Source: Planctomycetaceae bacterium (GTDB lineage Bacteria; Planctomycetota; Planctomycetia; Pirellulales; PALSA-1355). Taken from it: a stretch of DNA of 26,368 nt. The notes under the pieces were generated by a model, which did not search any database, had not been told where the DNA came from, and worked only from the letters and a program-made list of their open reading frames with translations. Positions within the stretch are counted from its first letter, which is position 1. Each line of letters opens with the position of its first letter. The DNA lies in assembly GCA_005773095.1 (NCBI GenBank), contig SXHT01000284.1:1-26368 (forward strand), read 5' to 3'. The position numbers were made by a program, and so were the translations under genes. This document shows, piece by piece, positions 7,788 to 15,354 of the stretch.

Positions 7788-9143
7788 ATGCGATCCTGGT
7801 GGTTGATTCTTTTGTTGTTGGTGGCCGCCGCGGCGATTGGCGGATTCGCTTATGCATCGCTCAGCGGAGGCACGCCCATCGATGCCGCGAAGGTCGAGCG
7901 CAAGACCGTGCAGGAATACGTCGATGAAGAGGCCAAAACGCGTTTGGCCGAGACGTATCGCATTACGATGCCGTTCGCCGCGCGGATCGAGTCCATTCGG
8001 CTCGTCGAAGGCACTCCGGTAAAGCAGGGTGAAATCGTCGCACAGGTCGTGCCCAGGGATCTCGCGTTGCAAGTCCAGGCCGCCACCGCGGCGGTCGAAC
8101 GGCTCAAGGCGTCGATCCGCGAGAACGACGATGTGTCGGTCGAAAGCACTTCGCTTCAACAATCGCTCAACTTCGTGCAGTCGATGGATCGCACCGTCGA
8201 AGCCGCCGCCGAGCGGGTCAAGTCGGGTGAAGCGCGCATGGGGTATGCCGAGAAAAACTTCGCTCGTGTCAGCAAGCTCGCTCAAACGGGCGCCGCCACG
8301 CAGGACGAGTTCGACCGGGCGAAAGTGCAACAGGTGGAGAGTACCGTCGATTATCGCCAGGACGTGCTCGTCGAACGCGCGATGGAAGCGGCGCAGGCGG
8401 CAACGGCGCTGATGCCAACGACCATTCGCCAGTACATCGTCCGCAAGACCCTCAGCCGCGACGTGCTGGAAAAGCAACTGGCCGAGGCGCAGATTCGCTG
8501 GGAGGAAGCGGAACGCGATCGCGATCGCGGCATTCTGCGCAGCCCCATCGACGGCGTGGTGCTGGAGCGAGCCGTGAGCACCGAAGGTCCGCAGCCCATC
8601 GGCACGCTGCTGCTGCGAATTGGCCGCTGGGAGGACCTGGAAATTGAAGCCGACGTCCTGAGTCAGGAAGTGGTTCGCATCCGGCAGGGCAACCGGGTGG
8701 AAGTATCGGGCCCTGCGATCGGTTCCAAGCCGGCGCACGCCTTGGTGACGCGAGTTTATCCGGCTGGATTCACCAAAGTCAGCTCGCTGGGCGTCGAGCA
8801 GCAGCGTGTGAAGGTGGTGATCAAATTCGCCGACCATGACCTCAACTGGCTGCGCAAGGATCGCGATTTGGGCGTCGACTTCCGGGTTCGCGTGCGGATC
8901 ATCACCGACGAGAAGCAGGGCGCCCTGGTGATCCCTCGCAGGGCAATTTTCCGCGGCCCCCAAGGGGAATGGAAGGTGTTCGCCATTCGCGACGGCCGAG
9001 CCGTCGAGACCATCATCACGATGGGATTGGCCAACGACGAGTTCGTGGAGGTGAAGGATGGGCTGACGGAGGGGCAGGGACTGATCCTCGCGCCGGAGAG
9101 TAGCCTGGCGGATGGAATGGCGGTGAAGCTGCGGGCACAGTAG
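7788..9143 (+). CDS. HlyD-family periplasmic adaptor protein
   Basis: A 451-residue membrane-fusion protein that would link an inner-membrane exporter to an outer-membrane channel. The ATG at 7788 follows GGGAG nine bases upstream. One N-terminal membrane anchor is seen (WWLILLLLVAAAAIGGFAYA). The first lipoyl half lies near residues 58-90 (RITMPFAARIESIRLVEGTPVKQGEIVAQV has the usual form). A long coiled-coil hairpin of about 150 residues follows, then the second lipoyl half (ILRSPIDGVVLERAVSTEG). Beta-barrel and membrane-proximal domains complete the protein (VIPRRAIFRGPQGEWKVFAI). The lipoyl-coil-lipoyl order is complete. No ABC or RND exporter gene is adjacent, so its partner must be encoded elsewhere, or the gene has moved. 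Confidence 0.88.
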   Translation: MRSWWLILLLLVAAAAIGGFAYASLSGGTPIDAAKVERKTVQEYVDEEAKTRLAETYRITMPFAARIESIRLVEGTPVKQGEIVAQVVPRDLALQVQAATAAVERLKASIRENDDVSVESTSLQQSLNFVQSMDRTVEAAAERVKSGEARMGYAEKNFARVSKLAQTGAATQDEFDRAKVQQVESTVDYRQDVLVERAMEAAQAATALMPTTIRQYIVRKTLSRDVLEKQLAEAQIRWEEAERDRDRGILRSPIDGVVLERAVSTEGPQPIGTLLLRIGRWEDLEIEADVLSQEVVRIRQGNRVEVSGPAIGSKPAHALVTRVYPAGFTKVSSLGVEQQRVKVVIKFADHDLNWLRKDRDLGVDFRVRVRIITDEKQGALVIPRRAIFRGPQGEWKVFAIRDGRAVETIITMGLANDEFVEVKDGLTEGQGLILAPESSLADGMAVKLRAQ

Positions 9144-9147
9144 CCTG

Positions 9148-9229
9148 AAGTCAACGTTGAGCTTGTGCAAGCTATGCCTGGACGGCATATCGCGAATATC
9201 CGGCAAATCGCCCGCAGGTTGACTTTTTT
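9148..9229 (+). terminator. branched terminator-like structure
   Basis: Beginning five bases after the adaptor stop, AAGTCAAC (9148-9155) can pair with GTTGACTT (9218-9225), which runs into a six-T tract (9224-9229). Enclosed are GCTTG-tg-CAAGC (9161-9172), TATGCC-tggac-GGCATA (9173-9189) and a weak GCGA/TCGC pair (9192-9211). A plain terminator would not need this branching, so a structured 3' UTR or small RNA is possible. Confidence 0.4.
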
Positions 9230-9365
9230 CAACGTAGGATTGCCGGAGTGAGTGAAACGGCAACCCGCCGAGCGGCCGGACCCGCCCGAGGTCGTTTAGC
9301 AGCAGAAACAAACCGTCGCCAATCGCGCTAGGGCAAGCAGAGCCCCAGCCGCGAAGAGGCAAGAC
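9230..9365 (+). other. gap before the transglutaminase-like gene
   Basis: The rest of this gap contains a small inverted repeat TTGCCG/CGGCAA (9240-9263, loop of 12 bases) and the GAGG ribosome site just before the ATG at 9366. I see no small gene and no convincing promoter here. Confidence 0.4.
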
Positions 9366-10280
9366 ATGAGCCCCGTGTTTTTTTCCAGCCGACGATTGGC
9401 TTCTACGATTTTCCCCCGGCGATCCCTGCGCGCAGCATGGGCTCTGATGGTGACGCTGTTTGTTGTCACGTGGCCTTCGCATGCGGCGTACGACGCTTCA
9501 CACGGCCGGCAATCTCGGGTTGAGTTGCGGATGCTGGCCGACGCAGCGGATGGGCGGCTCGACGAACATTCCCTCGTCGAAGCCACACTGATCGCGGGCG
9601 GGACCATGGACCGGGTCCAACTCCGGCGACTCGACCAGCAGTTTGATGCGCTGGCCAACGAACTTTCGGATGTGCTCGATTGGAAAACGTCGGCGCGCGA
9701 GCGCGCGGCGGCAATTCGCGAGTTCCTGCACGAGCGAGTGCTGGGCGAATATCGCAGCAACGCCAGCGACGTGGCCCAAACGTTAAATACCGGTGCGTTC
9801 AACTGTGTTTCGGCAAGCGTGCTGTTCGTGGCCCTCGCCGAGCATTGCGGGCTCGATGCTCACGCGGTGCAGTTGCCAGAACATGTGCGCTGTGAAGTCG
9901 TCGCCGGCGGCCTTGCCATCCCCATCGAAACAACTTCCTTGACAGCCGGAGGGCAACTGCCATCCCGGCAGCGCCTGGCGCGAACCCTCACGCCCGTTGA
10001 GCTGGTCGCCACGATCTACTACAACCGCGGCGTCTTGGCGTTTGATCGCGGGGATCTGCAAACCGCGATCGATCTGAACACAATCGCCACTCAGCTCGAT
10101 CCCGGCTGCCGCCCGGCGCGTGAGAACCTGCTGGACGCAATCAACAACCGCGTGGTGGAACTGATGAAGAGCAGCGAAGCCGCGCTGGCTCGGCAACTTC
10201 TCGATGCAGGCCTGCAAATCGATCCGGAATATCGTCCATTCCTGGCGAATCGCGCGTATCTGCAGCGGCAGATCCCGTAG
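9366..10280 (+). CDS. exported transglutaminase-like TPR protein
   Basis: A 304-residue protein with an N-terminal hydrophobic segment (AWALMVTLFVVTWPSHA) that may be a signal peptide or an anchor. The ATG at 9366 has GAGG six bases upstream. The central part has the transglutaminase-like (cysteine protease fold) pattern: C147 in FNCVSASVLFVALAEHCGL, H173 in LPEHVRCEV and acidic E188 in PIETT. A TPR-like pair follows (YYNRGVLAFDRGDLQTAIDL and RPARENLLDAINNRVVEL). Related proteins may cleave or transfer amide bonds, but many are uncharacterised, so the substrate is unknown. The adaptor gene upstream is separated by a terminator-like structure, and the PilZ-like gene downstream has its own candidate promoter. 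Confidence 0.78.
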   Translation: MSPVFFSSRRLASTIFPRRSLRAAWALMVTLFVVTWPSHAAYDASHGRQSRVELRMLADAADGRLDEHSLVEATLIAGGTMDRVQLRRLDQQFDALANELSDVLDWKTSARERAAAIREFLHERVLGEYRSNASDVAQTLNTGAFNCVSASVLFVALAEHCGLDAHAVQLPEHVRCEVVAGGLAIPIETTSLTAGGQLPSRQRLARTLTPVELVATIYYNRGVLAFDRGDLQTAIDLNTIATQLDPGCRPARENLLDAINNRVVELMKSSEAALARQLLDAGLQIDPEYRPFLANRAYLQRQIP

Positions 10281-10333
10281 CTGTCACACGACCGTCAACC
10301 GATCGAGGCTTTGGTCCTTTCTTGGATTCCCGT

Positions 10334-10362
10334 TTGACGCGCTGCCAAACCCGAGCTAGTGT
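10334..10362 (+). promoter_or_regulatory. candidate sigma-70 promoter for the PilZ-like gene
   Basis: TTGACG (10334-10339) and TAGTGT (10357-10362) are separated by 17 bases. The -35 matches the consensus at five of six bases; the -10 is weaker. The leader before the ATG at 10438 would be about 70 bases. Confidence 0.4.
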
Positions 10363-10437
10363 TTCCATTGCCGGCCTGAATGAAGCATGTCGCCGGCGTT
10401 TCCCACCTTGGCCATTCGGCCGCTTTGAGCTCCACGC

Positions 10438-10875
10438 ATGTTCATGACCGAAACGCGCGGGCGGCTTGCCGCCACGTCCGATCTGGCACTTCGCTCCACA
10501 TCCAGCGAAGGGATTCGCCGGCAGGTCTGGTCGCTTTTGGCCGGGCTGTGTCCGCAGGGTCCCCTGATCGAGCGTCGCGCCGCCCAGCGTTTCGCGTATC
10601 CGCAGCTCTTGTATCTGACCACGACGCTGGCCGATGGCTGCTCGCCGGGCAGTCAAACTCTGGTTGTCGTCGGCAAGACTTTGTCCGAGGGGGGCCTCGG
10701 CTTTTTTCATCGTGAGCCGCTCGCGGAGCGCCTCGTGATTGCGTCGTTGCCGAACTATGAATACCGCTACGTTGGCTTTCTGCTCGACATCACCTGGTGC
10801 CGGTTCACGACGCTTGGCTGGTACGAAAGCGGCGGCCGGTTCCTGGAAGTGGTGCCGTCGCCGATGGGATCGTGA
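10438..10875 (+). CDS. PilZ-like domain protein
   Basis: A 145-residue protein with the outline of a PilZ domain, which in other proteins binds cyclic di-GMP. An Arg pair at ERRAAQRF (R46/R47 and R51) resembles the N-terminal RxxxR motif. The segment TLSEGGLGFFHREPL sits where the (D/N)xSxxG motif is expected but has Leu in place of Asp or Asn. The C-terminal strands (FLLDITWCRFTTLGWYESGG) fit the beta barrel. Ligand binding is therefore uncertain. Translation could start at 10438 or at the ATG six bases later; neither has a clear ribosome site. The 3' end overlaps, on the opposite strand, the tail of the CHAD gene by 109 bases. Confidence 0.6.
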   Translation: MFMTETRGRLAATSDLALRSTSSEGIRRQVWSLLAGLCPQGPLIERRAAQRFAYPQLLYLTTTLADGCSPGSQTLVVVGKTLSEGGLGFFHREPLAERLVIASLPNYEYRYVGFLLDITWCRFTTLGWYESGGRFLEVVPSPMGS

Positions 10876-11966
10876 TGGGGCGCGGCTTGGATGCCTGGCG
10901 GCGGCTTGCTCCCACGCTCCGCCAGCGCGCCGCGACTCGATGTGGAAAGAACGTCACTCTGCTCGCTTGAGCACGACTGTGGCGAGGAGCTTTCCGTCGG
11001 CTGACATTTTCCGTCGGCAGTCAACTCTGACAAGTCCATGTCCAGCGCGCTGGTGAAGCGCTTTCGCAGGTCGTCGCGGCGGTCAGGCTTCCACCAGTCC
11101 AGGAATTCGCCATGCGCTGCCTTCAACGCCGATCGCTCCTCCGCCAGAAGCGATTCGAGGGCGGGACGCAATTCATCTTCCTGGTGCGCCTCCTCGAGCC
11201 AGTGGTTGAATCGTTGTTGGGCCGTGGCATGATCGTTGATCGTGCCCAGGCGCTCCTGCAAGTCTGCGACGAGCGGATAAAGCTCTGTACGGATCGACGA
11301 ATCGAACGCACCGGCGAAGACTTCCATGGCATAACGCAGGTGCTTAGCTTCAATACGGAAGGCGTGCAGCAGCGTGTAGTCGCCAAGATCGGTCTCGCTC
11401 GCCAGGAAGAATCTCCTCACCCGCGGCTCCAATGCCGATTGAGCGGCGGCCGCGTAAGTCGGTTCTTTGAACGGCTCGTCCCGGGTGCGCAGCCGTACGC
11501 GCCGCACCAGGCCACTGAGGCGGCGACGAAAGCCCTTGCGGTCGAGTTTCTTGAAGTACCTGTCGATCGGTTCCTGCGCTCGCTGGCGTTGGACTTTAAG
11601 AAAATGCACGAAAGCGCCGGCGTGGCCTTCGTCCGTTTCCGCCTCCGACAGCTTCAGGAAGCGCTCGAGCATCACGTCGAGATCACGGGCCGTGCCAGCC
11701 GCTTTTCTCACGCGGTTGAGCTGCCTGTTGATCCATCGTTTGCGGCGTGAGGGGAGCAGCTCATCGAAGATTTCCATGGTCGCGACGGCTCGACGCGTGC
11801 TGACGCGCAGTTGGTGAACATTTTCCGTATCGGCGGGAGCGCCATGACTGGCCCGTTGCAAGTATCGCCACACAGGCCGTAATCGATCGGCGAGGACTCG
11901 GCGCGCAATCTTGACGACGGGCTCCTGGGGCGTTGGCACTTCGACCCATTTGCTTTTGCGAGCCAT
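10767..11966 (-). CDS. CHAD domain protein
   Basis: A 399-residue protein of the CHAD family, helical proteins that bind polyphosphate through conserved His, Arg and Lys residues. The ATG at 11966 (MARKSKWVEV) is chosen over the in-frame ATG at 12041, whose extra residues look non-coding. Residues about 15-310 carry the domain, with hallmark segments VHQLRVSTRRAVATMEIF (H51) and LHAFRIEAKHLRYAMEVF (H201) and a later LGTINDHA. The abundant Arg and Lys suit an anionic polymer ligand. Residues from about 318 on are Ser/Pro-rich, look unlike the domain, and overlap the 3' end of the PilZ-like gene. The native stop may have been lost. No polyphosphate kinase gene is nearby. Confidence 0.88.
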   Translation of the reverse strand: MARKSKWVEVPTPQEPVVKIARRVLADRLRPVWRYLQRASHGAPADTENVHQLRVSTRRAVATMEIFDELLPSRRKRWINRQLNRVRKAAGTARDLDVMLERFLKLSEAETDEGHAGAFVHFLKVQRQRAQEPIDRYFKKLDRKGFRRRLSGLVRRVRLRTRDEPFKEPTYAAAAQSALEPRVRRFFLASETDLGDYTLLHAFRIEAKHLRYAMEVFAGAFDSSIRTELYPLVADLQERLGTINDHATAQQRFNHWLEEAHQEDELRPALESLLAEERSALKAAHGEFLDWWKPDRRDDLRKRFTSALDMDLSELTADGKCQPTESSSPQSCSSEQSDVLSTSSRGALAERGSKPPPGIQAAPHHDPIGDGTTSRNRPPLSYQPSVVNRHQVMSSRKPT

Positions 11967-12128
11967 GAGGAATCCAGGAACTTGGAACGCGGAACTTGGA
12001 AAGAAACGTAAGGACGCAATGTTCCCGCTCAGAAAAGGCATGCGTAACGGCTACATCCATGCCTGCGCGATTTGCGATATTTTAGCTTGAATCTATCGCC
12101 GGCAACAAGCGGCCTGCGGTCTGGGCAC

Positions 12129-12245
12129 GGCCGATCAGTGTTTTACATTCGGCAACCTGGTAGGGCCGGCTTTGCCGGCCGTGGATGGGCAAGTCGCGCG
12201 AATCCGGCCGGCACAGCCGGCCCTACGGCGGATAACTGATGGGCC
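12129..12245. repeat. repeat B, copy 1
   Basis: A 117-bp nested palindrome. The outer ends GGCCGATCAGT and ACTGATGGGCC are inverted copies with one mismatch. Inside are two 7-bp hairpins, GGCCGGC-ttt-GCCGGCC and GGCCGGC-aca-GCCGGCC, which also pair with one another across a centre containing GTGGATGGGC. It lies between the CHAD start and the SDR stop. Other copies are at 21443-21558 and 25314-25423. Confidence 0.88.
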
Positions 12246-12284
12246 CTGCGGTCGGGGTCAGGGGGATGGCGTCGTCGGCCAGTA

Positions 12285-12305
12285 GGACGGATTTTCAATC
12301 CGTCC
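12285..12305. repeat. 9-bp perfect hairpin downstream of the SDR gene
   Basis: GGACGGATT-ttc-AATCCGTCC, a perfect 9-bp stem with a 3-base loop, 42 bases beyond the SDR stop on the minus strand. No T tract follows in either direction. It may protect the mRNA end or be another short palindromic repeat; only one copy is seen here. Confidence 0.5.
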
Positions 12306-12347
12306 CATGCCCCTGCTGCCGATTTCCTCACGGGGGTCGGATCGAAT

Positions 12348-13115
12348 TTACCGCGTAAAACTGCCGCCAAACACCGTGCGGCCGCCGTCGACGGGCAAAC
12401 AAGCCCCGGTAATAAAATCGTTTTCCAACAAGAACACCACCGCCTCGGCGACGTGAAGCGGTGTGCCTTCGCGCCGCGCCAGCGTGCCCGCGATCGCCGC
12501 GGTGCGCTCGGCTGCGGGCAGGTTGGCCGGCAGCATGACCGGGCCGGGCAGAATGGCGTTCACGCGGACGCGTGGATTTCGTTTCGCCAGTTCGACGGCG
12601 AAGGTTCGCGTGATGGTCGGGATAGCGCCCTTTGAAGGGAAGTAGGCCGCATAGTCGACGTACGGCCGCTCGATGGCCCAGTCGGCGATATTGACGATTG
12701 CGCCACCCTCGGGCTGCGCGCACATCCGCAGCCCCACCTGTTGGCAGCAAAGAAAGGTGCCAAGCGTGTTGATCTCAAAGTGTTCGCGCACGTCGTCCGC
12801 GGTGATCTGTTCGAGCGATTTACGTTTCCAAATTGCCGCGCTGTTGACGAGTGCGTCAATGCGCCCGAAGTGGCTCACCGCGGCGCTTACCATCCGCTCG
12901 ATTTCTGCTGCATCGCGCAATTCGGCCTGCACGGCAATTGCCTCCCCATCGTTTTGATTCAGGGCATGGGCGAATTGCCGCGCCTCTTCGATCGAACGGT
13001 TGGCGTGAATCACGATCCGGTAACCGCGATTTGCGAGCTCCTGCGCGACGGCGCGCCCGATACGTTTGGCGGATCCGGTAACCAGGGCGACAGGGTTCTT
13101 GGCGAGGGAGTGCAT
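12348..13115 (-). CDS. SDR oxidoreductase, pteridine-reductase-like
   Basis: A 255-residue NAD(P)-dependent short-chain dehydrogenase. The ATG at 13115 (MHSLAKNPVA) is preferred to the in-frame ATG at 13175 because the Rossmann fold starts at once. The cofactor loop is TGSAKRIG (13-20), the TGxxxRxG form of pteridine reductases rather than the usual TGxxxGxG. The catalytic set appears to be D145, Y158 and K162, with Asp in place of the usual Ser; the 13- and 4-residue spacings match D181, Y194 and K198 of trypanosomatid PTR1. The motif VNSAA replaces NNAG. Likely role: reduction of dihydropterins (FolM-like), though related enzymes use other substrates. The gene follows the nuclease gene by 56 bases, with palindrome D between them. 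Confidence 0.85.
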   Translation of the reverse strand: MHSLAKNPVALVTGSAKRIGRAVAQELANRGYRIVIHANRSIEEARQFAHALNQNDGEAIAVQAELRDAAEIERMVSAAVSHFGRIDALVNSAAIWKRKSLEQITADDVREHFEINTLGTFLCCQQVGLRMCAQPEGGAIVNIADWAIERPYVDYAAYFPSKGAIPTITRTFAVELAKRNPRVRVNAILPGPVMLPANLPAAERTAAIAGTLARREGTPLHVAEAVVFLLENDFITGACLPVDGGRTVFGGSFTR

Positions 13116-13128
13116 GGCGATTCTCAAT

Positions 13129-13152
13129 GCCCAGGGACGGCCGCCCCTGGGC
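13129..13152. repeat. repeat D, copy 1
   Basis: A 24-bp near-perfect palindrome whose left half is GCCCAGGGACGG. It sits between the nuclease stop and the SDR start and is followed on the plus strand by TTTTT, so it could terminate plus-strand transcripts. The other copy, at 20212-20235, is perfectly palindromic. Confidence 0.7.
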
Positions 13153-13171
13153 TTTTTGTGCATGGCCGGTG

Positions 13172-14557
13172 TCAATCCAACTCAAACGATTCGCCCATGC
13201 GCGGCAGGACGCAGTTCCAACTTCGCGTTTGCCGCAGGCGGTCTGCGAAGGCGCTCGCGCTGGGCACTTCACCATGTGTTAAAAACACGGTTTTCGGCGG
13301 CGGCAACGGCTGCAGCCAGCGGAGCAATTCGCCCCGGTCCGCATGGCCGCTGAGTTCTGTCATCTCGACGACCGCGGATCGAACCGGAATATCCTGCCCG
13401 TGAACCCGAATGCTGCGTGCGCCATCTTGCAGGGCACGGCCGCGCGTACCCTCCGCCTGAAAGCCGCCGAGGACGATCGTATTCCTGGGATCGGGCAGTC
13501 GCTGTTTCAAGTGATGTAAAATCCGACCGCCGACCATCATGCCGCTTGATGAGATGATCACGGCTGCCGAGCGGTGAGAGTTGATTCGCTTCGACTCCTC
13601 CGTCGTGCGCGTGAGATGGATATGCTGCATGTCGAACGCATCGGCCGACGTGCAGTTAAGGCCCTCGATCAAGTCGTGCTCTTCCGCGTAATACTGGTAG
13701 ATCTTCGTTCCGCTAACCGCCATCGGGCTGTCCAGAAAGATCGGGATCTCTGGAATGCGACGTTCGCGAAGCAGAGTGCTCAGCAAGTACATCAGCTGCT
13801 GGGCTCGTCCGACAGCGAACGAAGCGATCACCATCACGCCCCCCCTCGCGATCGAGTCCAGAACGACCTTTTGGAGTGAGTCGATAGCGCTGCCGGGCTT
13901 ATGATCGCGATCTCCGTAGGTGGTTTCGCAGATCAGGAAATCGCAGGCCGGCGGCGGCTGGGGATCAAAGTACAGGGGTGCGCCGTAACGGCCCACATCC
14001 CCGGAGAAGAGAAGTCGTGTGGTCTTTGCTGGCTCGCGAACCTCGACTTCAATCATCGATGAGCCCAGCAGATGGCCCGCGTCGTGGTAGCGCATCCAGA
14101 AGGGGCCGGCGGCCTGGAACCATTCGTCGCGCTGCACTGTGCGAAACTTTCGCATCGCTCGCTTCACGTCGTACTCGTTGTAGAGCGGCAGCGCGGGCTT
14201 ATGCTTCGAGAAGCCTTTCTTATTGGCGTACTCGGCATCTTCCTGCTGCATCTTGGCGGAGTCGAGCAACAGCAATTCACCGATCTCTTCGCTGGCTGGC
14301 GTGCAATACACGGGTCCAATGCAGCCATCCTTGATGAACCGCGGCAAGTAACCGATGTGATCGATATGCGAATGCGTGAGCACGACCGCATTCACGCTCT
14401 TCGGTGAAAATGGCAGCTTGTGCCAATTGCGTTCGCGCAGGTCTTTGCGACCTTGAAACAGCCCGCAATCGACGAGCACGCTGGTTCCGTTGGCTTCGAG
14501 CAGATATTTCGAACCCGTGACCGTTTCGGCCGCGCCGTGAAAGGTGATGCGAGTCAT
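13172..14557 (-). CDS. metallo-beta-lactamase/beta-CASP nuclease
   Basis: A 461-residue enzyme of the bacterial beta-CASP ribonuclease type, related to the CPSF-73/Ysh1 nucleases. The zinc-binding motif HSHIDH is at 62-67, after D30 in VLVDCGLFQG. Further metal ligands are expected in HDAGHLLGSS and FSGDVGRYG. The beta-CASP part shows ETTYGDRDH, ASFAVGRAQQ, SSSGMMVGGRI and the C-terminal SGHADRGELLRWL with its conserved His. All core motifs are present and the length is usual, so the enzyme should be active on RNA. The ATG at 14557 lies directly after palindrome C1 with a weak ribosome site. The gene is probably cotranscribed with the prepilin-peptidase-like gene upstream and the SDR downstream. 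Confidence 0.92.
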   Translation of the reverse strand: MTRITFHGAAETVTGSKYLLEANGTSVLVDCGLFQGRKDLRERNWHKLPFSPKSVNAVVLTHSHIDHIGYLPRFIKDGCIGPVYCTPASEEIGELLLLDSAKMQQEDAEYANKKGFSKHKPALPLYNEYDVKRAMRKFRTVQRDEWFQAAGPFWMRYHDAGHLLGSSMIEVEVREPAKTTRLLFSGDVGRYGAPLYFDPQPPPACDFLICETTYGDRDHKPGSAIDSLQKVVLDSIARGGVMVIASFAVGRAQQLMYLLSTLLRERRIPEIPIFLDSPMAVSGTKIYQYYAEEHDLIEGLNCTSADAFDMQHIHLTRTTEESKRINSHRSAAVIISSSGMMVGGRILHHLKQRLPDPRNTIVLGGFQAEGTRGRALQDGARSIRVHGQDIPVRSAVVEMTELSGHADRGELLRWLQPLPPPKTVFLTHGEVPSASAFADRLRQTRSWNCVLPRMGESFELD

Positions 14558-14562
14558 AAGGT

Positions 14563-14587
14563 AAAGCCGGCGATGGCATCACCGGGA
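14563..14587 (+). repeat. repeat C, copy 1
   Basis: AAAGCC then GGCGATGGCATCACCGG: a near-perfect short palindrome with an AAA flank that gives it an orientation (plus here). It sits immediately upstream of the nuclease start. No inverted partner is seen nearby. Confidence 0.75.
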
Positions 14588-14610
14588 ATTGCGGACGAGC
14601 CGGAAGCAAA

Positions 14611-15345
14611 CTACGGAGGCAGAATGAATGGTAACTGCCGAAGGCTGGGCCACACCAGGGGTGGCAGCCATCCGACCATCAAGGCCGCCAGAATGAAGCG
14701 TTTGGGAAGCCGATGTCCGTCGATGCAAAACAGCACGATGCCTACGATGAACCAAAGCAGCGCGGCATGATAGCAGTACATGCCAAGCAGGTCCCATTCC
14801 ATGAAATGCTCGATCATCGGCAAGTCTGCGGCGGCGCGGCGTGGCCGGTTCGGCAGGTTCGCTCCGCCGCTGAGCACTTCGACGCACAACAGACCAACGA
14901 ACAGTGAACCCATCAGCAACTCGACGATCAGGTAACGCCGCGAGATCGGTTCTCGGCAGCTCCGGCAGCGGCCGCGCAGGGCGAGCCAACTGACCACGGG
15001 AATATTGTCGTACCAGCGGATCGGCGTCCGGCATTTTGGACAGCGCGAATCGGGTGCGACCGAAGGCAGTCCCAGGGGCATGCGATAGACGACGACGTTG
15101 AGGTAACTGCCCAATGCCGCCCCAAGCCAGAAGAACCAGACGATGGCCACGGTGGTCAGCAGCGCGATCCGCAGCCGTTCGTGGGGCGGAAGTTGGAATC
15201 GTTCCGTGGCAACACGCTGAGGCTCGTTGGTCTCCGCCTTGATTGCCCCGTCGCCCCGTTGTCTTGTCGCCGCGTCTTGCGCACTGGCAACGCCGGTCGA
15301 GCCGGAAACAAATAAGAGCGACAAGATCAAAGCAATGCTTCTCAC
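14611..15345 (-). CDS. prepilin-peptidase-like A24 protein, truncated
   Basis: A 244-residue membrane protein. The GTG at 15345 has GAGG seven bases upstream and begins ten bases after the UbiD stop. A signal-like segment (residues 4-22) precedes a membrane helix (62-83). Then comes the N-terminal domain of type IV prepilin peptidases: GSYLNVVVYRMP, with zinc cysteines C102, C105, C127 and C130 (RCPKC, RCRSC). D209 in LFCIDGHRLP matches the first catalytic Asp. The second catalytic motif (GxGD type) is not found; the protein ends soon after one more helix. It may therefore lack peptidase activity, keep a methylase-like role, or be a decaying copy. No pilin or secretion genes are near. Confidence 0.8.
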   Translation of the reverse strand: MRSIALILSLLFVSGSTGVASAQDAATRQRGDGAIKAETNEPQRVATERFQLPPHERLRIALLTTVAIVWFFWLGAALGSYLNVVVYRMPLGLPSVAPDSRCPKCRTPIRWYDNIPVVSWLALRGRCRSCREPISRRYLIVELLMGSLFVGLLCVEVLSGGANLPNRPRRAAADLPMIEHFMEWDLLGMYCYHAALLWFIVGIVLFCIDGHRLPKRFILAALMVGWLPPLVWPSLRQLPFILPP

Positions 15346-15354
15346 GAATCCGCC

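Noticed and set aside
7734..9482. 582-codon minus-strand open frame
   Set aside because: It is antisense to the complete HlyD-type adaptor gene and spans gene boundaries, typical of GC-rich shadow frames.
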